Assembly (NCBI GenBank): GCA_015661555.1
Contig: DQVW01000107.1
Coordinates: 1-10,762, forward strand
Origin: Methanothermococcus okinawensis
GTDB lineage: Archaea; AGJL01; Methanococci; Methanococcales; Methanococcaceae
Length of the DNA: 10,762 bases
Direction of reading: 5' to 3'
The notes under the pieces were generated by a model. That model searched no databases, was not told where the DNA came from, and saw nothing but the letters and a program-made list of their open reading frames with translations. Both the position numbers and the translations under genes were made by a program. Positions 1-6,934 of this stretch are shown in pieces. Each line of letters opens with the position of its first letter. Position 1 is the stretch's first letter.

Positions 1-3000
1 CCTCACTATCCAACCTTAATCCTACTATCTTACTTATACCTCCCTCCATATATACGCCATATAGAGTATCTGCCTTACTTATCATCTGTTCCCTATGGGA
101 TATCACTATAAATTGAGACTCTCTCGAGGCGTTTTTTATCATATCCCCTATTAAACTTGCATTTTTGGCATCTAAGGTAGCGTCTACCTCGTCTAAAACA
201 TAGAAGGGAGCAGGTGCTAATCTTTGAATGGCAAATAGAAAGGCCAGGGCAGTTAGAGATTTCTCCCCACCACTCATCATGTCTAAACTTTGAAGTGATT
301 TATTCTGTGGGGAGGCGTCTATCAGCAGCCCACCCTGGAAAGGATCCTCTGGATTCTCCAACCTCAATCTTCCCCTACCTCCAATACTTCTATAAATCTC
401 TTGGTAATTTCTAGACACCTCCTTGAATACCTTCATAAATACATCCTTTTTCCTTTTTTCAACCTCCTGGATCATTTGGAGATACTTTTTTTCATCCTTT
501 TCGTACTCCCTCCTCTTATTAAGTAATTCTCTATAACGTTTTTCTATGTGTCTGTAGTCCTCGATAGCTTTCATATTTACAGGTTCAAGTTTTTTAAGGG
601 TAGCTTCAACCTCCTGGATGTACCTCTCCAACTCCTCTATATTCATATCCTTGAATTTATTTATATCTAGATCCTCCTCTTTGTAAAGTTTCCTCTCCTC
701 CTCTTCCAACCTAGTCTCCCACTTCACCTTCTCCAGGGACAGTTTGTTTATCTCTTTCTCAATATCCTTAATCTGCTTCAGGAGTTCTTCCCTATTAGCA
801 GATAGTGTTTCAATTTCTCCTTCATATCTATTCCCTTTCTCCCTTAGTTCTTTCAACATTTCACTCAACCTGTAATACCTTTCTTTCTTCCCCTTCAGGA
901 CTTTGGTATTCCTCTCAATACTCTCCCTGTAGAATTCAATACTTTTCTCCAACACCTCTCTCTTTCTATTTAACTCCTCTATCTTTCCCTTAATCTCCTC
1001 TATCTTTGGGATAAGGACATCCTCTATTAGACTTTTATTTCTCTTTATTTCACTTTTTAAAACATCTCTCCTCCTCTCTAATTTCCCCATCTCTTCCTCT
1101 AACTTCCTTATCCTCTTAATAACTTCTGAGCCCTCGTAGGATTTCAACTCCCTGAGTATATCCTCCCTTTTATTTAGGGTGTTCTCCACCTCCCTCTCAA
1201 CTTCTTCTATCTTATCTTCTAAATCCTCTTTTAATCTCTCTAACTTTTCTAACTCCCCCTGAAGTTTCTTATTGAGGATCTGAAGTTTCTCTATCTCCTC
1301 CTTATACTCCTTTACCCTCTCTATCTTCCTCCTCTCCCTTTCCCTTATAAACTTCAGCTTATTCTCTAGCTCCAACTTCCTACTGTAGTGGTGGTTTATC
1401 CTCTCCTTTAACTCCTCTATCTCAGTTGTCACTTCATTTAAACTCTTTTCTACCTTTTCCATTTCCTTTTTAATCCTCTCCAGTTTTCCCCTGTCTATTT
1501 CAACCCTTATACAGGCGGAGGGTTTAACACTCCCTCCCACCATAGCACCTGAGGGCTCTACCACATCTCCCTCAAGGGATACAAACCTGGCCCTGTATCT
1601 CTTTGAAAGTTCCTGGGCAGTTCTAAGGTCTTTTACTATATAGGTATTACCAAATACGTAGTTGAATATACCCCTGTATTCCTCCTGAAACTCAACTAGA
1701 TCTATAGCTCTACCTAATATCCCCTCCTCGAAGATATATCCTGGCTCCCTACCTTTTACCCTATCCATAGGTAGAAAGGTGGCCCTTCCCAGGTTATTTC
1801 TCTTTAGATACTCTATGGCCCTTATACCATCTTCAGTACTTCTAACTACGATATACTTTAACCTACTGCCTCCTGCAACCTCTACAGCTGTCTTATACTT
1901 CTCCTTTGTCCTTCCAAGATTACCTACTGTATCTATAACCCCAGGAAGATTAGCCTCCAGTATCCTTCTAATTGTATCATCTATGTGATAACTCTCCATT
2001 TCCTTTAACGCCTTAATTCTTCCCTCTTCCTTGGCGTATTCACTGTATAACTCCTCCCTCTTCCTCTGAAGTTTTCTCCTCTTTTCCTCAAGTTCCTTCA
2101 CCTTCCTCTTCAGAAGTTCCAACTCTACAGAGATATCCTCCAACTCTCTGTAGATATGTCTAGTATCTAACCCCTCCCCCTCTATCGCCTCTAGCTCCCT
2201 CCTAAGTTTTTCCACCCTCTCACTATTCTGGAGTATCTGGAAGGACTTTCTGTCTATCTCTCCAAGGATTCTAATTAACTCACTCCTCAACCTGTGAAGT
2301 TCCCTCTGGTAGGTGTTAAACCTCTCAGTAAGTTTTTTCTCCATCTCTTTAAGCACACCTATACGGGTTTCCCATCTCTCTATCTTAGACTTTAGGGAAT
2401 TCCTTTCACTACTTAATACCTCTATACTCTCCTCAATAGATCTTAGCTCCTTCTCCATTTTCAGAATCTCTTCCTTCAATATCCCAATTCTTTCTCTCGT
2501 ACTGTCTAACTCCTTCTCCTTATCCCTCAACTGGGATTCAGTGATCCTTAAGTCATTCACTGTGTTATCTAGATTCTTTTTATCACTTTCAAGGGTTAAC
2601 TCCATCTCCTTAATAGTTTTATGTAGTTCCAAAATCTCCTCATTTCCCCTCTCCTTCAGCTCCTTTAACACACTGTCCAACTTTTCCCTTAGGTTGGATA
2701 TCTTATCCTCTACCTCTTTCAACTCTCCAAGGAGTTTCTCCCTGGACATCTTCAACTTCTCTATCTTTCTCTCAATGCCCTCCACCTTACCTCTTAACTC
2801 CTTAACCCTTTTAGATGTTAGGGCATACCTTGCAATTTTCAAATCCTCACTTAGTGTTATATACCTTTCAGCCTCCTCCTTCTCCCTCCTAAGCTTATCT
2901 AGATTACTTTTTACCTCCTTTATCTTAATGTCTATTCTCTCCATATACTCTCTAGCCCTCTCTAACTCCCTCTGAGCTCTCTCCTTTTTTTCATCGTACT

Positions 3001-3523
3001 CTGAGATACCACTTATCTCGTCTAGAAGTTTCCTCCTCTCCTTCGGAGACATCTCCACTATTTTTGTAACATCTCCCTGGAGTATAACATTTAACCCTTC
3101 ACCATTAAGGGATAACTTTCTGAATATATCCATTACCTCAGACTTCCTCATCTTCCTCCTTCTCTCAACATCACCCTGGTACCATATAAGGTAGTAGTTA
3201 CACTCCCCCTTCAACTTTACAACCCTGGAGATACCTACTTTATCTGCATCTACCGGTATCTTTCTATCTCTGTTGTCAAAGAACAGTATTACCTCGGCGT
3301 ACTCCGCCCTCTTACCCCTATGATAGGTGATCAGGTCCTTAAATCGATCTGCCCTCAGGGATCTTGCAGAGGTTTTTCCCAGGACAAAGCATATTCCATC
3401 TACTATGTTAGATTTTCCAGAGCCGTTAGGTCCTACTATGGCTGTGAATCCAGGGGGTACCTTTATTTTAGCATCTTTGAAGGACTTGAAATTTTTTAGA
3501 TGTATCTCCAAGAGGGATACCAT
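1..3523 (-). CDS. smc: SMC chromosome condensation/segregation ATPase (C-terminal end cut by window)
   Basis: SMC dimers organise and segregate the chromosome, acting on DNA with kleisin partners (ScpA/ScpB) that are not in this window. The minus-strand frame is open for 1174 codons from ATG at 3523 to the edge, about the full length known for methanogen SMCs, so only a few residues are missing. Seen in order: an N-terminal ABC half with Walker A GPNGSGKS (residues 31-38); a long Glu/Lys/Arg/Leu-rich coiled coil (about 170-500); a globular glycine-rich hinge (about 505-670, around plus-strand 1515-2010); a second coiled coil to about 1000; and a C-terminal half with signature SGGEKS (1084-1089) and Walker B ending in D1111-E1112, followed by the D-loop. 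The start is supported by AGGTGA four bases upstream. Coiled-coil edges are judged by eye. The gene is transcribed divergently from the aminotransferase. Identification is essentially certain. Confidence 0.97.
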   Translation of the reverse strand, partial: MVSLLEIHLKNFKSFKDAKIKVPPGFTAIVGPNGSGKSNIVDGICFVLGKTSARSLRADRFKDLITYHRGKRAEYAEVILFFDNRDRKIPVDADKVGISRVVKLKGECNYYLIWYQGDVERRRKMRKSEVMDIFRKLSLNGEGLNVILQGDVTKIVEMSPKERRKLLDEISGISEYDEKKERAQRELERAREYMERIDIKIKEVKSNLDKLRREKEEAERYITLSEDLKIARYALTSKRVKELRGKVEGIERKIEKLKMSREKLLGELKEVEDKISNLREKLDSVLKELKERGNEEILELHKTIKEMELTLESDKKNLDNTVNDLRITESQLRDKEKELDSTRERIGILKEEILKMEKELRSIEESIEVLSSERNSLKSKIERWETRIGVLKEMEKKLTERFNTYQRELHRLRSELIRILGEIDRKSFQILQNSERVEKLRRELEAIEGEGLDTRHIYRELEDISVELELLKRKVKELEEKRRKLQRKREELYSEYAKEEGRIKALKEMESYHIDDTIRRILEANLPGVIDTVGNLGRTKEKYKTAVEVAGGSRLKYIVVRSTEDGIRAIEYLKRNNLGRATFLPMDRVKGREPGYIFEEGILGRAIDLVEFQEEYRGIFNYVFGNTYIVKDLRTAQELSKRYRARFVSLEGDVVEPSGAMVGGSVKPSACIRVEIDRGKLERIKKEMEKVEKSLNEVTTEIEELKERINHHYSRKLELENKLKFIRERERRKIERVKEYKEEIEKLQILNKKLQGELEKLERLKEDLEDKIEEVEREVENTLNKREDILRELKSYEGSEVIKRIRKLEEEMGKLERRRDVLKSEIKRNKSLIEDVLIPKIEEIKGKIEELNRKREVLEKSIEFYRESIERNTKVLKGKKERYYRLSEMLKELREKGNRYEGEIETLSANREELLKQIKDIEKEINKLSLEKVKWETRLEEEERKLYKEEDLDINKFKDMNIEELERYIQEVEATLKKLEPVNMKAIEDYRHIEKRYRELLNKRREYEKDEKKYLQMIQEVEKRKKDVFMKVFKEVSRNYQEIYRSIGGRGRLRLENPEDPFQGGLLIDASPQNKSLQSLDMMSGGEKSLTALAFLFAIQRLAPAPFYVLDEVDATLDAKNASLIGDMIKNASRESQFIVISHREQMISKADTLYGVYMEGGISKIVGLRLDSE

Positions 3524-3527
3524 GGCT

Positions 3528-3533
3528 TCACCT
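3528..3533 (-). promoter_or_regulatory. Shine-Dalgarno site of smc
   Basis: On the minus strand this reads AGGTGA and sits four bases before the ATG at 3523. It matches the archaeal anti-Shine-Dalgarno complement GGAGGTGATC and fixes the smc start. Confidence 0.75.
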
Positions 3534-3620
3534 GAAGATTTTTAAAATAGATTGTTTTTTAAGGATAAAAATCCAAGATATTTTCAGTATCTAAAATACC
3601 GTCCTATTAAAAAATTATTT

Positions 3621-3636
3621 AAGGAAATTTTAAATA
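3621..3636 (+). promoter_or_regulatory. Putative BRE/TATA promoter of the aminotransferase gene
   Basis: A purine-rich AAGGAAA (BRE-like) directly precedes TTTTAAATA, giving an archaeal TATA box at 3629-3636. At the usual spacing of about 25 bases, transcription would start near 3657-3660, leaving a leader of about 50 bases before the ATG at 3711. This is a prediction from pattern only. Confidence 0.5.
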
Positions 3637-3700
3637 GTATAACCCATTTTTTCCTAAGTAAGCCCCTAGTTAAGGATAAAATAGAGTTCTATTAAAGAGA

Positions 3701-3706
3701 TGTGAT
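3701..3706 (+). promoter_or_regulatory. Shine-Dalgarno site deciding the aminotransferase start
   Basis: TGTGAT differs by one base from GGTGAT. With five bases after its TGTGA it points to ATG at 3711. The in-frame GTG (3702) and ATG (3705) overlap this site and are unlikely starts. The same TGTGAT arrangement recurs before the ABC-class ATPase gene at 8257-8262. Confidence 0.5.
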
Positions 3707-3710
3707 GGCA

Positions 3711-5015
3711 ATGAGGATGGATATAGTACATGAAGGTGTCAGTGAGTTAAGCTACGAGATAAGGGAGATAGTGGAGGTTGCAAAAAAGGTGGAAAGTTAC
3801 GGGATTGAGATCACCTGGGAAAACATAGGAGACCCTATAACAAAGGGGGAGAAGGTACCCCAATGGATAAAGGAGATCATAGCAGAGACTGTGATGGAGG
3901 ATGACTCCTACCTCTACTGTCCAACTAAGGGGTTGCTAGAGACCAGGGAGTTTCTGGCAGAGGAAAACAACAGAAGAAATGGTGTCCAGATAACTCCAGA
4001 AGATATTATCTTCTTCAACGGTCTTGGAGATGCCATTACAAAGATATACGGATTGTTGAAAAAGGAGGCTAGGGTTATAGGGCCCTCTCCCGCATACCCC
4101 ACCCACTCCTCTGCAGAGGGTCTCCATGCCAGGTGCCACCCCCTAACCTATAGAACAGATGAGGGGAACAACTGGTATCCAGATCTAGAGGACCTTAGAA
4201 ATAAGGTGAAGTACAACCCTGTAATATCTGGGATTCTTGTGATAAATCCAGGTAATCCTACAGGTAGTGTCTATCCAAAGAAGGTACTTGATGAGATTGT
4301 GGACATTGCCAACGAGTACGACCTCTTTATCCTATGTGACGAGATATATCACAACCTGGTATACAACGGCAGGAAACATGTCTACCTCTCGGAAGTTATA
4401 GACGACGTCTGTGGCATATCTCTAAAGGGGATATCCAAGGAGTTCCCCTGGCCAGGTGCCAGGTGTGGTTGGATGGAGGTGTACAACGCCCATAAGGATG
4501 AGGTATTTAGAAAGTACATCGAGGGCATATGTAAATTTAAGATGATAGAGGTGTGCTCCACCACACTGCCCCAGAAGGTTATACCTAAGGTCATGGGTGA
4601 TCCAAGGTTCCAGAGATACTTGAGGGAGAGGAGGGAGTACTACCAGTGGGCCTCCAACCTTGCATACAGGAGGTTGAAATCTATTGAGGGCCTCCTTGTA
4701 AATAAAACCTGTGGAGCCTTCTATATGGGGGTGGTGTTTGATAGGGATTATTTAAATGGTAACTCCCTAGAGGTGGAGAACAGGGAACTTGAAAGATATA
4801 TAGAGAGAGTTTCAAGGGGTAAACCTGAGGATATGAGATTTACCTACTACCTCCTAGCCTCTACTGGCATCTGTGTTGTGCCCATGTCCTCCTTCAACAC
4901 CCACCTCTATGGGTTTAGATCTACACTCCTTGAGAGGGACAGGGATAAATTAAAGTGGATATACTACACACTTGGAGAGAAGATAGAGGAGTATCTCCAT
5001 GGTAGAAAGTTTTAA
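3711..5015 (+). CDS. PLP-dependent aminotransferase, class I/II (fold type I)
   Basis: This predicted cytosolic enzyme should transfer an amino group between an amino acid and a 2-oxo acid through pyridoxal phosphate. The diagnostic residues are present: NPGNPTG (179-185), the D210-E-I-Y213 segment that contacts the cofactor, K243 in ISKEF as the Schiff-base lysine followed by PGARCGW, and R403 in GFRST as the likely carboxylate-binding arginine. At 434 residues it is longer than typical AspC-type enzymes (about 380-400). The extra length includes a charged insertion around residues 345-375. The substrate (aspartate, alanine, aromatic or other) cannot be read from sequence, so no gene symbol is given. 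GTG 3702, ATG 3705 and ATG 3717 are alternative starts; 3711 best fits the ribosome binding site. The gene is probably monocistronic, with its own promoter and a T-tract about 75 bases after the stop. Confidence 0.92.
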   Translation: MRMDIVHEGVSELSYEIREIVEVAKKVESYGIEITWENIGDPITKGEKVPQWIKEIIAETVMEDDSYLYCPTKGLLETREFLAEENNRRNGVQITPEDIIFFNGLGDAITKIYGLLKKEARVIGPSPAYPTHSSAEGLHARCHPLTYRTDEGNNWYPDLEDLRNKVKYNPVISGILVINPGNPTGSVYPKKVLDEIVDIANEYDLFILCDEIYHNLVYNGRKHVYLSEVIDDVCGISLKGISKEFPWPGARCGWMEVYNAHKDEVFRKYIEGICKFKMIEVCSTTLPQKVIPKVMGDPRFQRYLRERREYYQWASNLAYRRLKSIEGLLVNKTCGAFYMGVVFDRDYLNGNSLEVENRELERYIERVSRGKPEDMRFTYYLLASTGICVVPMSSFNTHLYGFRSTLLERDRDKLKWIYYTLGEKIEEYLHGRKF

Positions 5016-5018
5016 ATA
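5011..5018 (+). promoter_or_regulatory. Candidate TATA box upstream of pcn
   Basis: TTTAAATA overlaps the aminotransferase stop codon (5013-5015). A start near 5040 would give a leader of about 110 bases that contains the T-tract at 5091-5105. A competing, weaker promoter is GGAAA followed by TTAAAAGG at 5106-5118, beyond the T-tract, which would give a leader of only about 15 bases. I cannot decide between them from sequence. Confidence 0.3.
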
Positions 5019-5022
5019 TTGG

Positions 5023-5034
5023 GAGGTATACCTC
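5023..5034. repeat. Perfect 12-base palindrome GAGGTATACCTC
   Basis: Both strands read GAGGTATACCTC. It lies 8 bases after the aminotransferase stop and between the TATA-like box at 5011-5018 and the start site that box would predict (about 5040). This is the place where an archaeal dimeric repressor would block transcription. The palindrome is certain; a regulatory role is inference. Confidence 0.5.
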
Positions 5035-5090
5035 ATATTATCGTAGGGGCTGTTAAAATCGGCCTACAGGGAGGATAAAACCTAATAAAA

Positions 5091-5105
5091 TCTTTTTTTC
5101 TTTTT
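5091..5105 (+). terminator. Oligo-T terminator after the aminotransferase gene
   Basis: The run TCTTTTTTTCTTTTT has 13 T in 15 bases. Archaeal RNA polymerase stops at such T-rich tracts without needing a hairpin. It lies about 75 bases past the aminotransferase stop and 47 bases before pcn. If the promoter at 5011 serves pcn, the tract would act inside the leader instead. Confidence 0.55.
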
Positions 5106-5141
5106 GGAAATTAAAAGGAGATAGTGGGGAATATTTTTTAA

Positions 5142-5147
5142 AGGTGA
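5142..5147 (+). promoter_or_regulatory. Shine-Dalgarno site deciding the pcn start
   Basis: AGGTGA is followed by five bases and then ATG at 5153. The in-frame GTG at 5144 is part of this site, so it is unlikely to be the start. Confidence 0.75.
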
Positions 5148-5152
5148 AATTG

Positions 5153-5899
5153 ATGTTTAAAGCAACTATTAGCAATGCCAAGGAGTTTAAAAAGATAGTG
5201 GATGCCATGAGTAACCTGGTAGACGAGATCTCCTTTGAGATAGATGAGGAGGGTCTAAGGGCAAGTGCAATGGATCCCTCCCACGTTGCACTGGTAAGTG
5301 TCAACGTTCCAAGGGAGGCCTTTGAGGAGTTTGTCGCAGATCCCCACGAGATAGGTGTAGATCTAGAGGCGTTAAAAAAGATTGTAAAAAGAGCTAAATC
5401 AAAGGAGAAGTTGATTTTAGAATTGGACGAGGAGAGAAACAGGTTAAATGTTATCCTTAAAAACGATGCAACTAGGAAGTTCTCACTTGCCCTCTACGAC
5501 ATCAGCACCTCAAATGTCAAGGTGCCAGATCTAAACTATCCCAACGAGATAGTTATAAGGGCTGGGGCGTTCAAAGAGGCCCTTAAGGATGCAGAGTTAG
5601 TTAACGATCACGTTACCTTGCAGGTAGATGAGGAGGGTAGGTTTATAGTATCCTCCAAGGGGGAGACAAATCAAAGTGAGACCATCTTCGATGAAAACAG
5701 TGATGCCATACTGGATATGAGGATTACAGAACCTGCAAAGAGTACCTTCAGCCTCTCCTATCTAGAGGATATTACAAAGGCGGCATCCTCAGATGACATA
5801 CTTCATATCTACCTGGGCTCTGACATGCCTGTAAAGATAGAGTTCAACATTGCAGATGGAAAGATCCTCTTCCTCCTGGCCCCAAGGATAGAGTCCTAA
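5153..5899 (+). CDS. pcn: DNA polymerase sliding clamp (PCNA)
   Basis: PCNA forms a trimeric ring around DNA and tethers DNA polymerases, FEN1, ligase and other replication and repair proteins. The 248-residue product has the usual clamp length. Family features are visible: the loop segment [12 protein letters not shown] in the N-terminal domain (about residues 39-50), a central connecting stretch around [13 protein letters not shown], and the C-terminal end with DMPVKIEF and the closing LAPRIES. The start at ATG 5153 follows AGGTGA at five bases. GTG 5144 would add MKL but overlaps the ribosome binding site. It is first in the pcn-GINS-L44e-S27e cluster, and the GINS gene starts 19 bases after its stop. 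Six T's at 5902-5907 in that gap might partly terminate transcription, which would favour clamp over GINS; that is inference. Confidence 0.97.
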   Translation: MFKATISNAKEFKKIVDAMSNLVDEISFEIDEEGLRASAMDPSHVALVSVNVPREAFEEFVADPHEIGVDLEALKKIVKRAKSKEKLILELDEERNRLNVILKNDATRKFSLALYDISTSNVKVPDLNYPNEIVIRAGAFKEALKDAELVNDHVTLQVDEEGRFIVSSKGETNQSETIFDENSDAILDMRITEPAKSTFSLSYLEDITKAASSDDILHIYLGSDMPVKIEFNIADGKILFLLAPRIES

Positions 5900-5918
5900 A
5901 CTTTTTTCTCGGGGAATT

Positions 5919-6437
5919 ATGTATAAAAAAGTTGTTAATACATTTTTTAACGAGTTGAAAAATGACAAGTTGATAAAACTACCCGAGAATTTTTACGATG
6001 ATGTTAGGAGTTATATAAAAAATAAGGAGTACGGGAGTGAGAGGGAGTACAGACGGTTACTTTACTACATCAGGGAGTTAAGGAAGTTAAGGCTGTACAA
6101 GGCCTTTTATGGTGACAGGGAGAACCTCCTGGAGGAGGAGAGAGAGATACTAAGGGTAATTGAGGATGTTGAGGGTATATCTAGTTTGAGAGAGGAGGAG
6201 AGGGTAGAGGTACCAAAACCTATAAATACCCAGAGGCCTATTGACATTGTGAGAGTCTTAACTAATTTTCCAGAATTTACAGATGGAGAGAGGGTTTACA
6301 ACCTGGAAAAGAACGACATCATATCTCTGGATAGGAGGATAGCTAAGATACTGGAGAAGCACAAGATCGTTAAAAGGATAAAGGGTGAGTTCTATGAAGA
6401 TGAAAAAGAGGATAAAGAGGTACTGCCCCTACTGTAA
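5919..6437 (+). CDS. GINS complex subunit, archaeal Gins51/Gins15 (Sld5/Psf1-like)
   Basis: GINS joins MCM and GAN/Cdc45 in the archaeal replicative helicase. The 172-residue product has an all-helical, charged N-terminal A-type part (about 1-85; for example [17 protein letters not shown]), a linker rich in Glu, Arg and Pro (about 86-107), and a small C-terminal B-type part (about 108-160) containing DIVRVL, FPEFTDG, YNLEKND and a closing [14 protein letters not shown]. This A-then-B order marks the Sld5/Psf1-like subunit rather than Gins23. Position directly after pcn supports the call, since the two are often adjacent in archaea. The start is ATG 5919; only a weak GGGG precedes it, so translation may depend on coupling to pcn. 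The last 14 codons overlap the L44e gene in another frame and encode an acidic tail, [14 protein letters not shown]. Confidence 0.85.
   Translation: MYKKVVNTFFNELKNDKLIKLPENFYDDVRSYIKNKEYGSEREYRRLLYYIRELRKLRLYKAFYGDRENLLEEEREILRVIEDVEGISSLREEERVEVPKPINTQRPIDIVRVLTNFPEFTDGERVYNLEKNDIISLDRRIAKILEKHKIVKRIKGEFYEDEKEDKEVLPLL
6382..6388 (+). promoter_or_regulatory. Shine-Dalgarno site of L44e, inside the GINS gene
   Basis: AGGGTGA lies within the GINS coding sequence and is followed by five bases and ATG 6394. The in-frame GTG 6385 belongs to this site. It lets ribosomes finishing GINS reinitiate on L44e. Confidence 0.65.
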
Positions 6438-6675
6438 AAAACATACTGTGCATACTGTAGAGCTGGCTAAGAAGAGGAAACCAAGTGAGTTAACCTGGGG
6501 TCAGAGACAGTTCAGAAGGGTCTTGGCAGGTTATGGAGGATACCCAAGGCCTCTACCAAGTGGATCAAAACCTGTTAAGAAGTTGGACTTGAGGTACAAG
6601 TGTTCAGAGTGTGGAAAGATGCACACTAGACGTAGTGGTGGATTTAGAGTGAGGGTATTTGAACTGGTGGAATAA
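6394..6675 (+). CDS. rpl44e: Large-subunit ribosomal protein L44e (eL42 family)
   Basis: This is a zinc-ribbon protein of the archaeal/eukaryotic large ribosomal subunit that lies near the tRNA exit site. The 93-residue product starts [14 protein letters not shown] and carries two cysteine pairs, CPYC near residue 11 and CSEC near residue 70, for zinc binding. It also has the family-typical [18 protein letters not shown] and [10 protein letters not shown] segments and a basic middle. ATG 6394 is preferred over GTG 6385 because the latter is inside the AGGGTGA site and the family normally begins a few residues before YCPYC. It overlaps the GINS gene by 44 bases and is followed after 19 bases by S27e, its usual archaeal partner. 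The call is secure. Confidence 0.96.
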   Translation: MKMKKRIKRYCPYCKKHTVHTVELAKKRKPSELTWGQRQFRRVLAGYGGYPRPLPSGSKPVKKLDLRYKCSECGKMHTRRSGGFRVRVFELVE

Positions 6676-6682
6676 TCCCTTT

Positions 6683-6690
6683 GGAGGTGA
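6683..6690 (+). promoter_or_regulatory. Strong Shine-Dalgarno site of S27e
   Basis: GGAGGTGA is an eight-base match to the archaeal consensus. It is followed by four bases and TTG 6695, and there is no ATG or GTG in frame before the conserved zinc ribbon, so it identifies TTG as the start. Confidence 0.75.
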
Positions 6691-6694
6691 GAGG

Positions 6695-6880
6695 TTGGAT
6701 CTAATACCAAAACCTAGAAGTAGGTTTTTAAAGGTCCAATGTCCAGAGTGTGGTAACGAGCAGGTTATATTTGGATGCCCTGCAACTGTTGTAAAGTGTA
6801 TCGCCTGTGGAAGGGTAATTGCAGAACCTAGGGCATCTAAGGGACTGATAAAGGCCAAGATACTGGAGGTACTGGAGTAA
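6695..6880 (+). CDS. rps27e: Small-subunit ribosomal protein S27e
   Basis: This is a zinc-ribbon protein of the archaeal/eukaryotic small ribosomal subunit. The 61-residue product has the S27e pattern [17 protein letters not shown], then [13 protein letters not shown], with cysteine pairs CPEC and CIAC spaced as in a C4 zinc ribbon, and ends ILEVLE. The start is TTG, read as methionine, placed four bases after GGAGGTGA. An upstream in-frame TTG at 6659 would overlap L44e and add twelve residues (starting NWWNNPFGG) that do not look like the family. The gene follows L44e with 19 bases between and is the last of the cluster; a T-tract begins two bases after the stop. The aIF2-alpha and Nop10 genes that often follow S27e in archaea are absent here. 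Confidence 0.95.
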   Translation: MDLIPKPRSRFLKVQCPECGNEQVIFGCPATVVKCIACGRVIAEPRASKGLIKAKILEVLE

Positions 6881-6881
6881 A

Positions 6882-6889
6882 TTTTTTTT
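6882..6889 (+). terminator. Oligo-T terminator closing the pcn cluster
   Basis: Eight T's begin two bases after the S27e stop in a very AT-rich gap of 54 bases. This is the usual archaeal intrinsic terminator form, and a new promoter follows before hypE. Confidence 0.6.
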
Positions 6890-6907
6890 AATAATCTTTA
6901 TTAAAAA

Positions 6908-6915
6908 TTTTAAAT
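6908..6915 (+). promoter_or_regulatory. TATA box of hypE, suggesting a leaderless transcript
   Basis: TTTAAATA lies in TTTTAAATATATT. Its centre is about 24 bases before the A of ATG 6935, which is the normal distance from TATA box to transcription start. No good Shine-Dalgarno site precedes this ATG, so the mRNA may begin at or next to the start codon. Confidence 0.55.
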
Positions 6916-6934
6916 ATATTACTTTAGGGATATT

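Larger units (their letters stand above)
3524..3710. other. Divergent intergenic region between smc and the aminotransferase gene
   Basis: This AT-rich stretch of about 190 bases separates two divergent genes and must hold both promoters. The clearest element is TTTAAATA at 3629-3636 for the plus strand. For smc, several weak minus-strand AT boxes exist (for example reading CTTAAATAAT over 3613-3622, or AAAATATC over 3579-3586), and I cannot choose among them. The 12-mer TTAAGGATAAAA occurs twice (3559-3570 and 3670-3681), with its core TTAAGGA also at 3619-3625. No RNA gene or small ORF is apparent. Confidence 0.6.

Noticed and set aside
2313..2975. Plus-strand open frame of 220 codons rich in Ser, Leu and Phe
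   Set aside because: It is the antisense of the smc coiled coil; its composition simply mirrors Glu/Lys/Arg-rich codons on the other strand.
1..3523. Rad50 or another coiled-coil ABC ATPase instead of SMC
   Set aside because: There is a folded glycine-rich hinge of about 165 residues and no CXXC zinc hook, and the terminal domains match SMC.
6221..6228. TATAAATA inside the GINS gene as a possible promoter for L44e/S27e
   Set aside because: It lies within coding sequence, the BRE is weak, and the implied leader is about 145 bases. It may be chance, though a separate ribosomal promoter would make sense.
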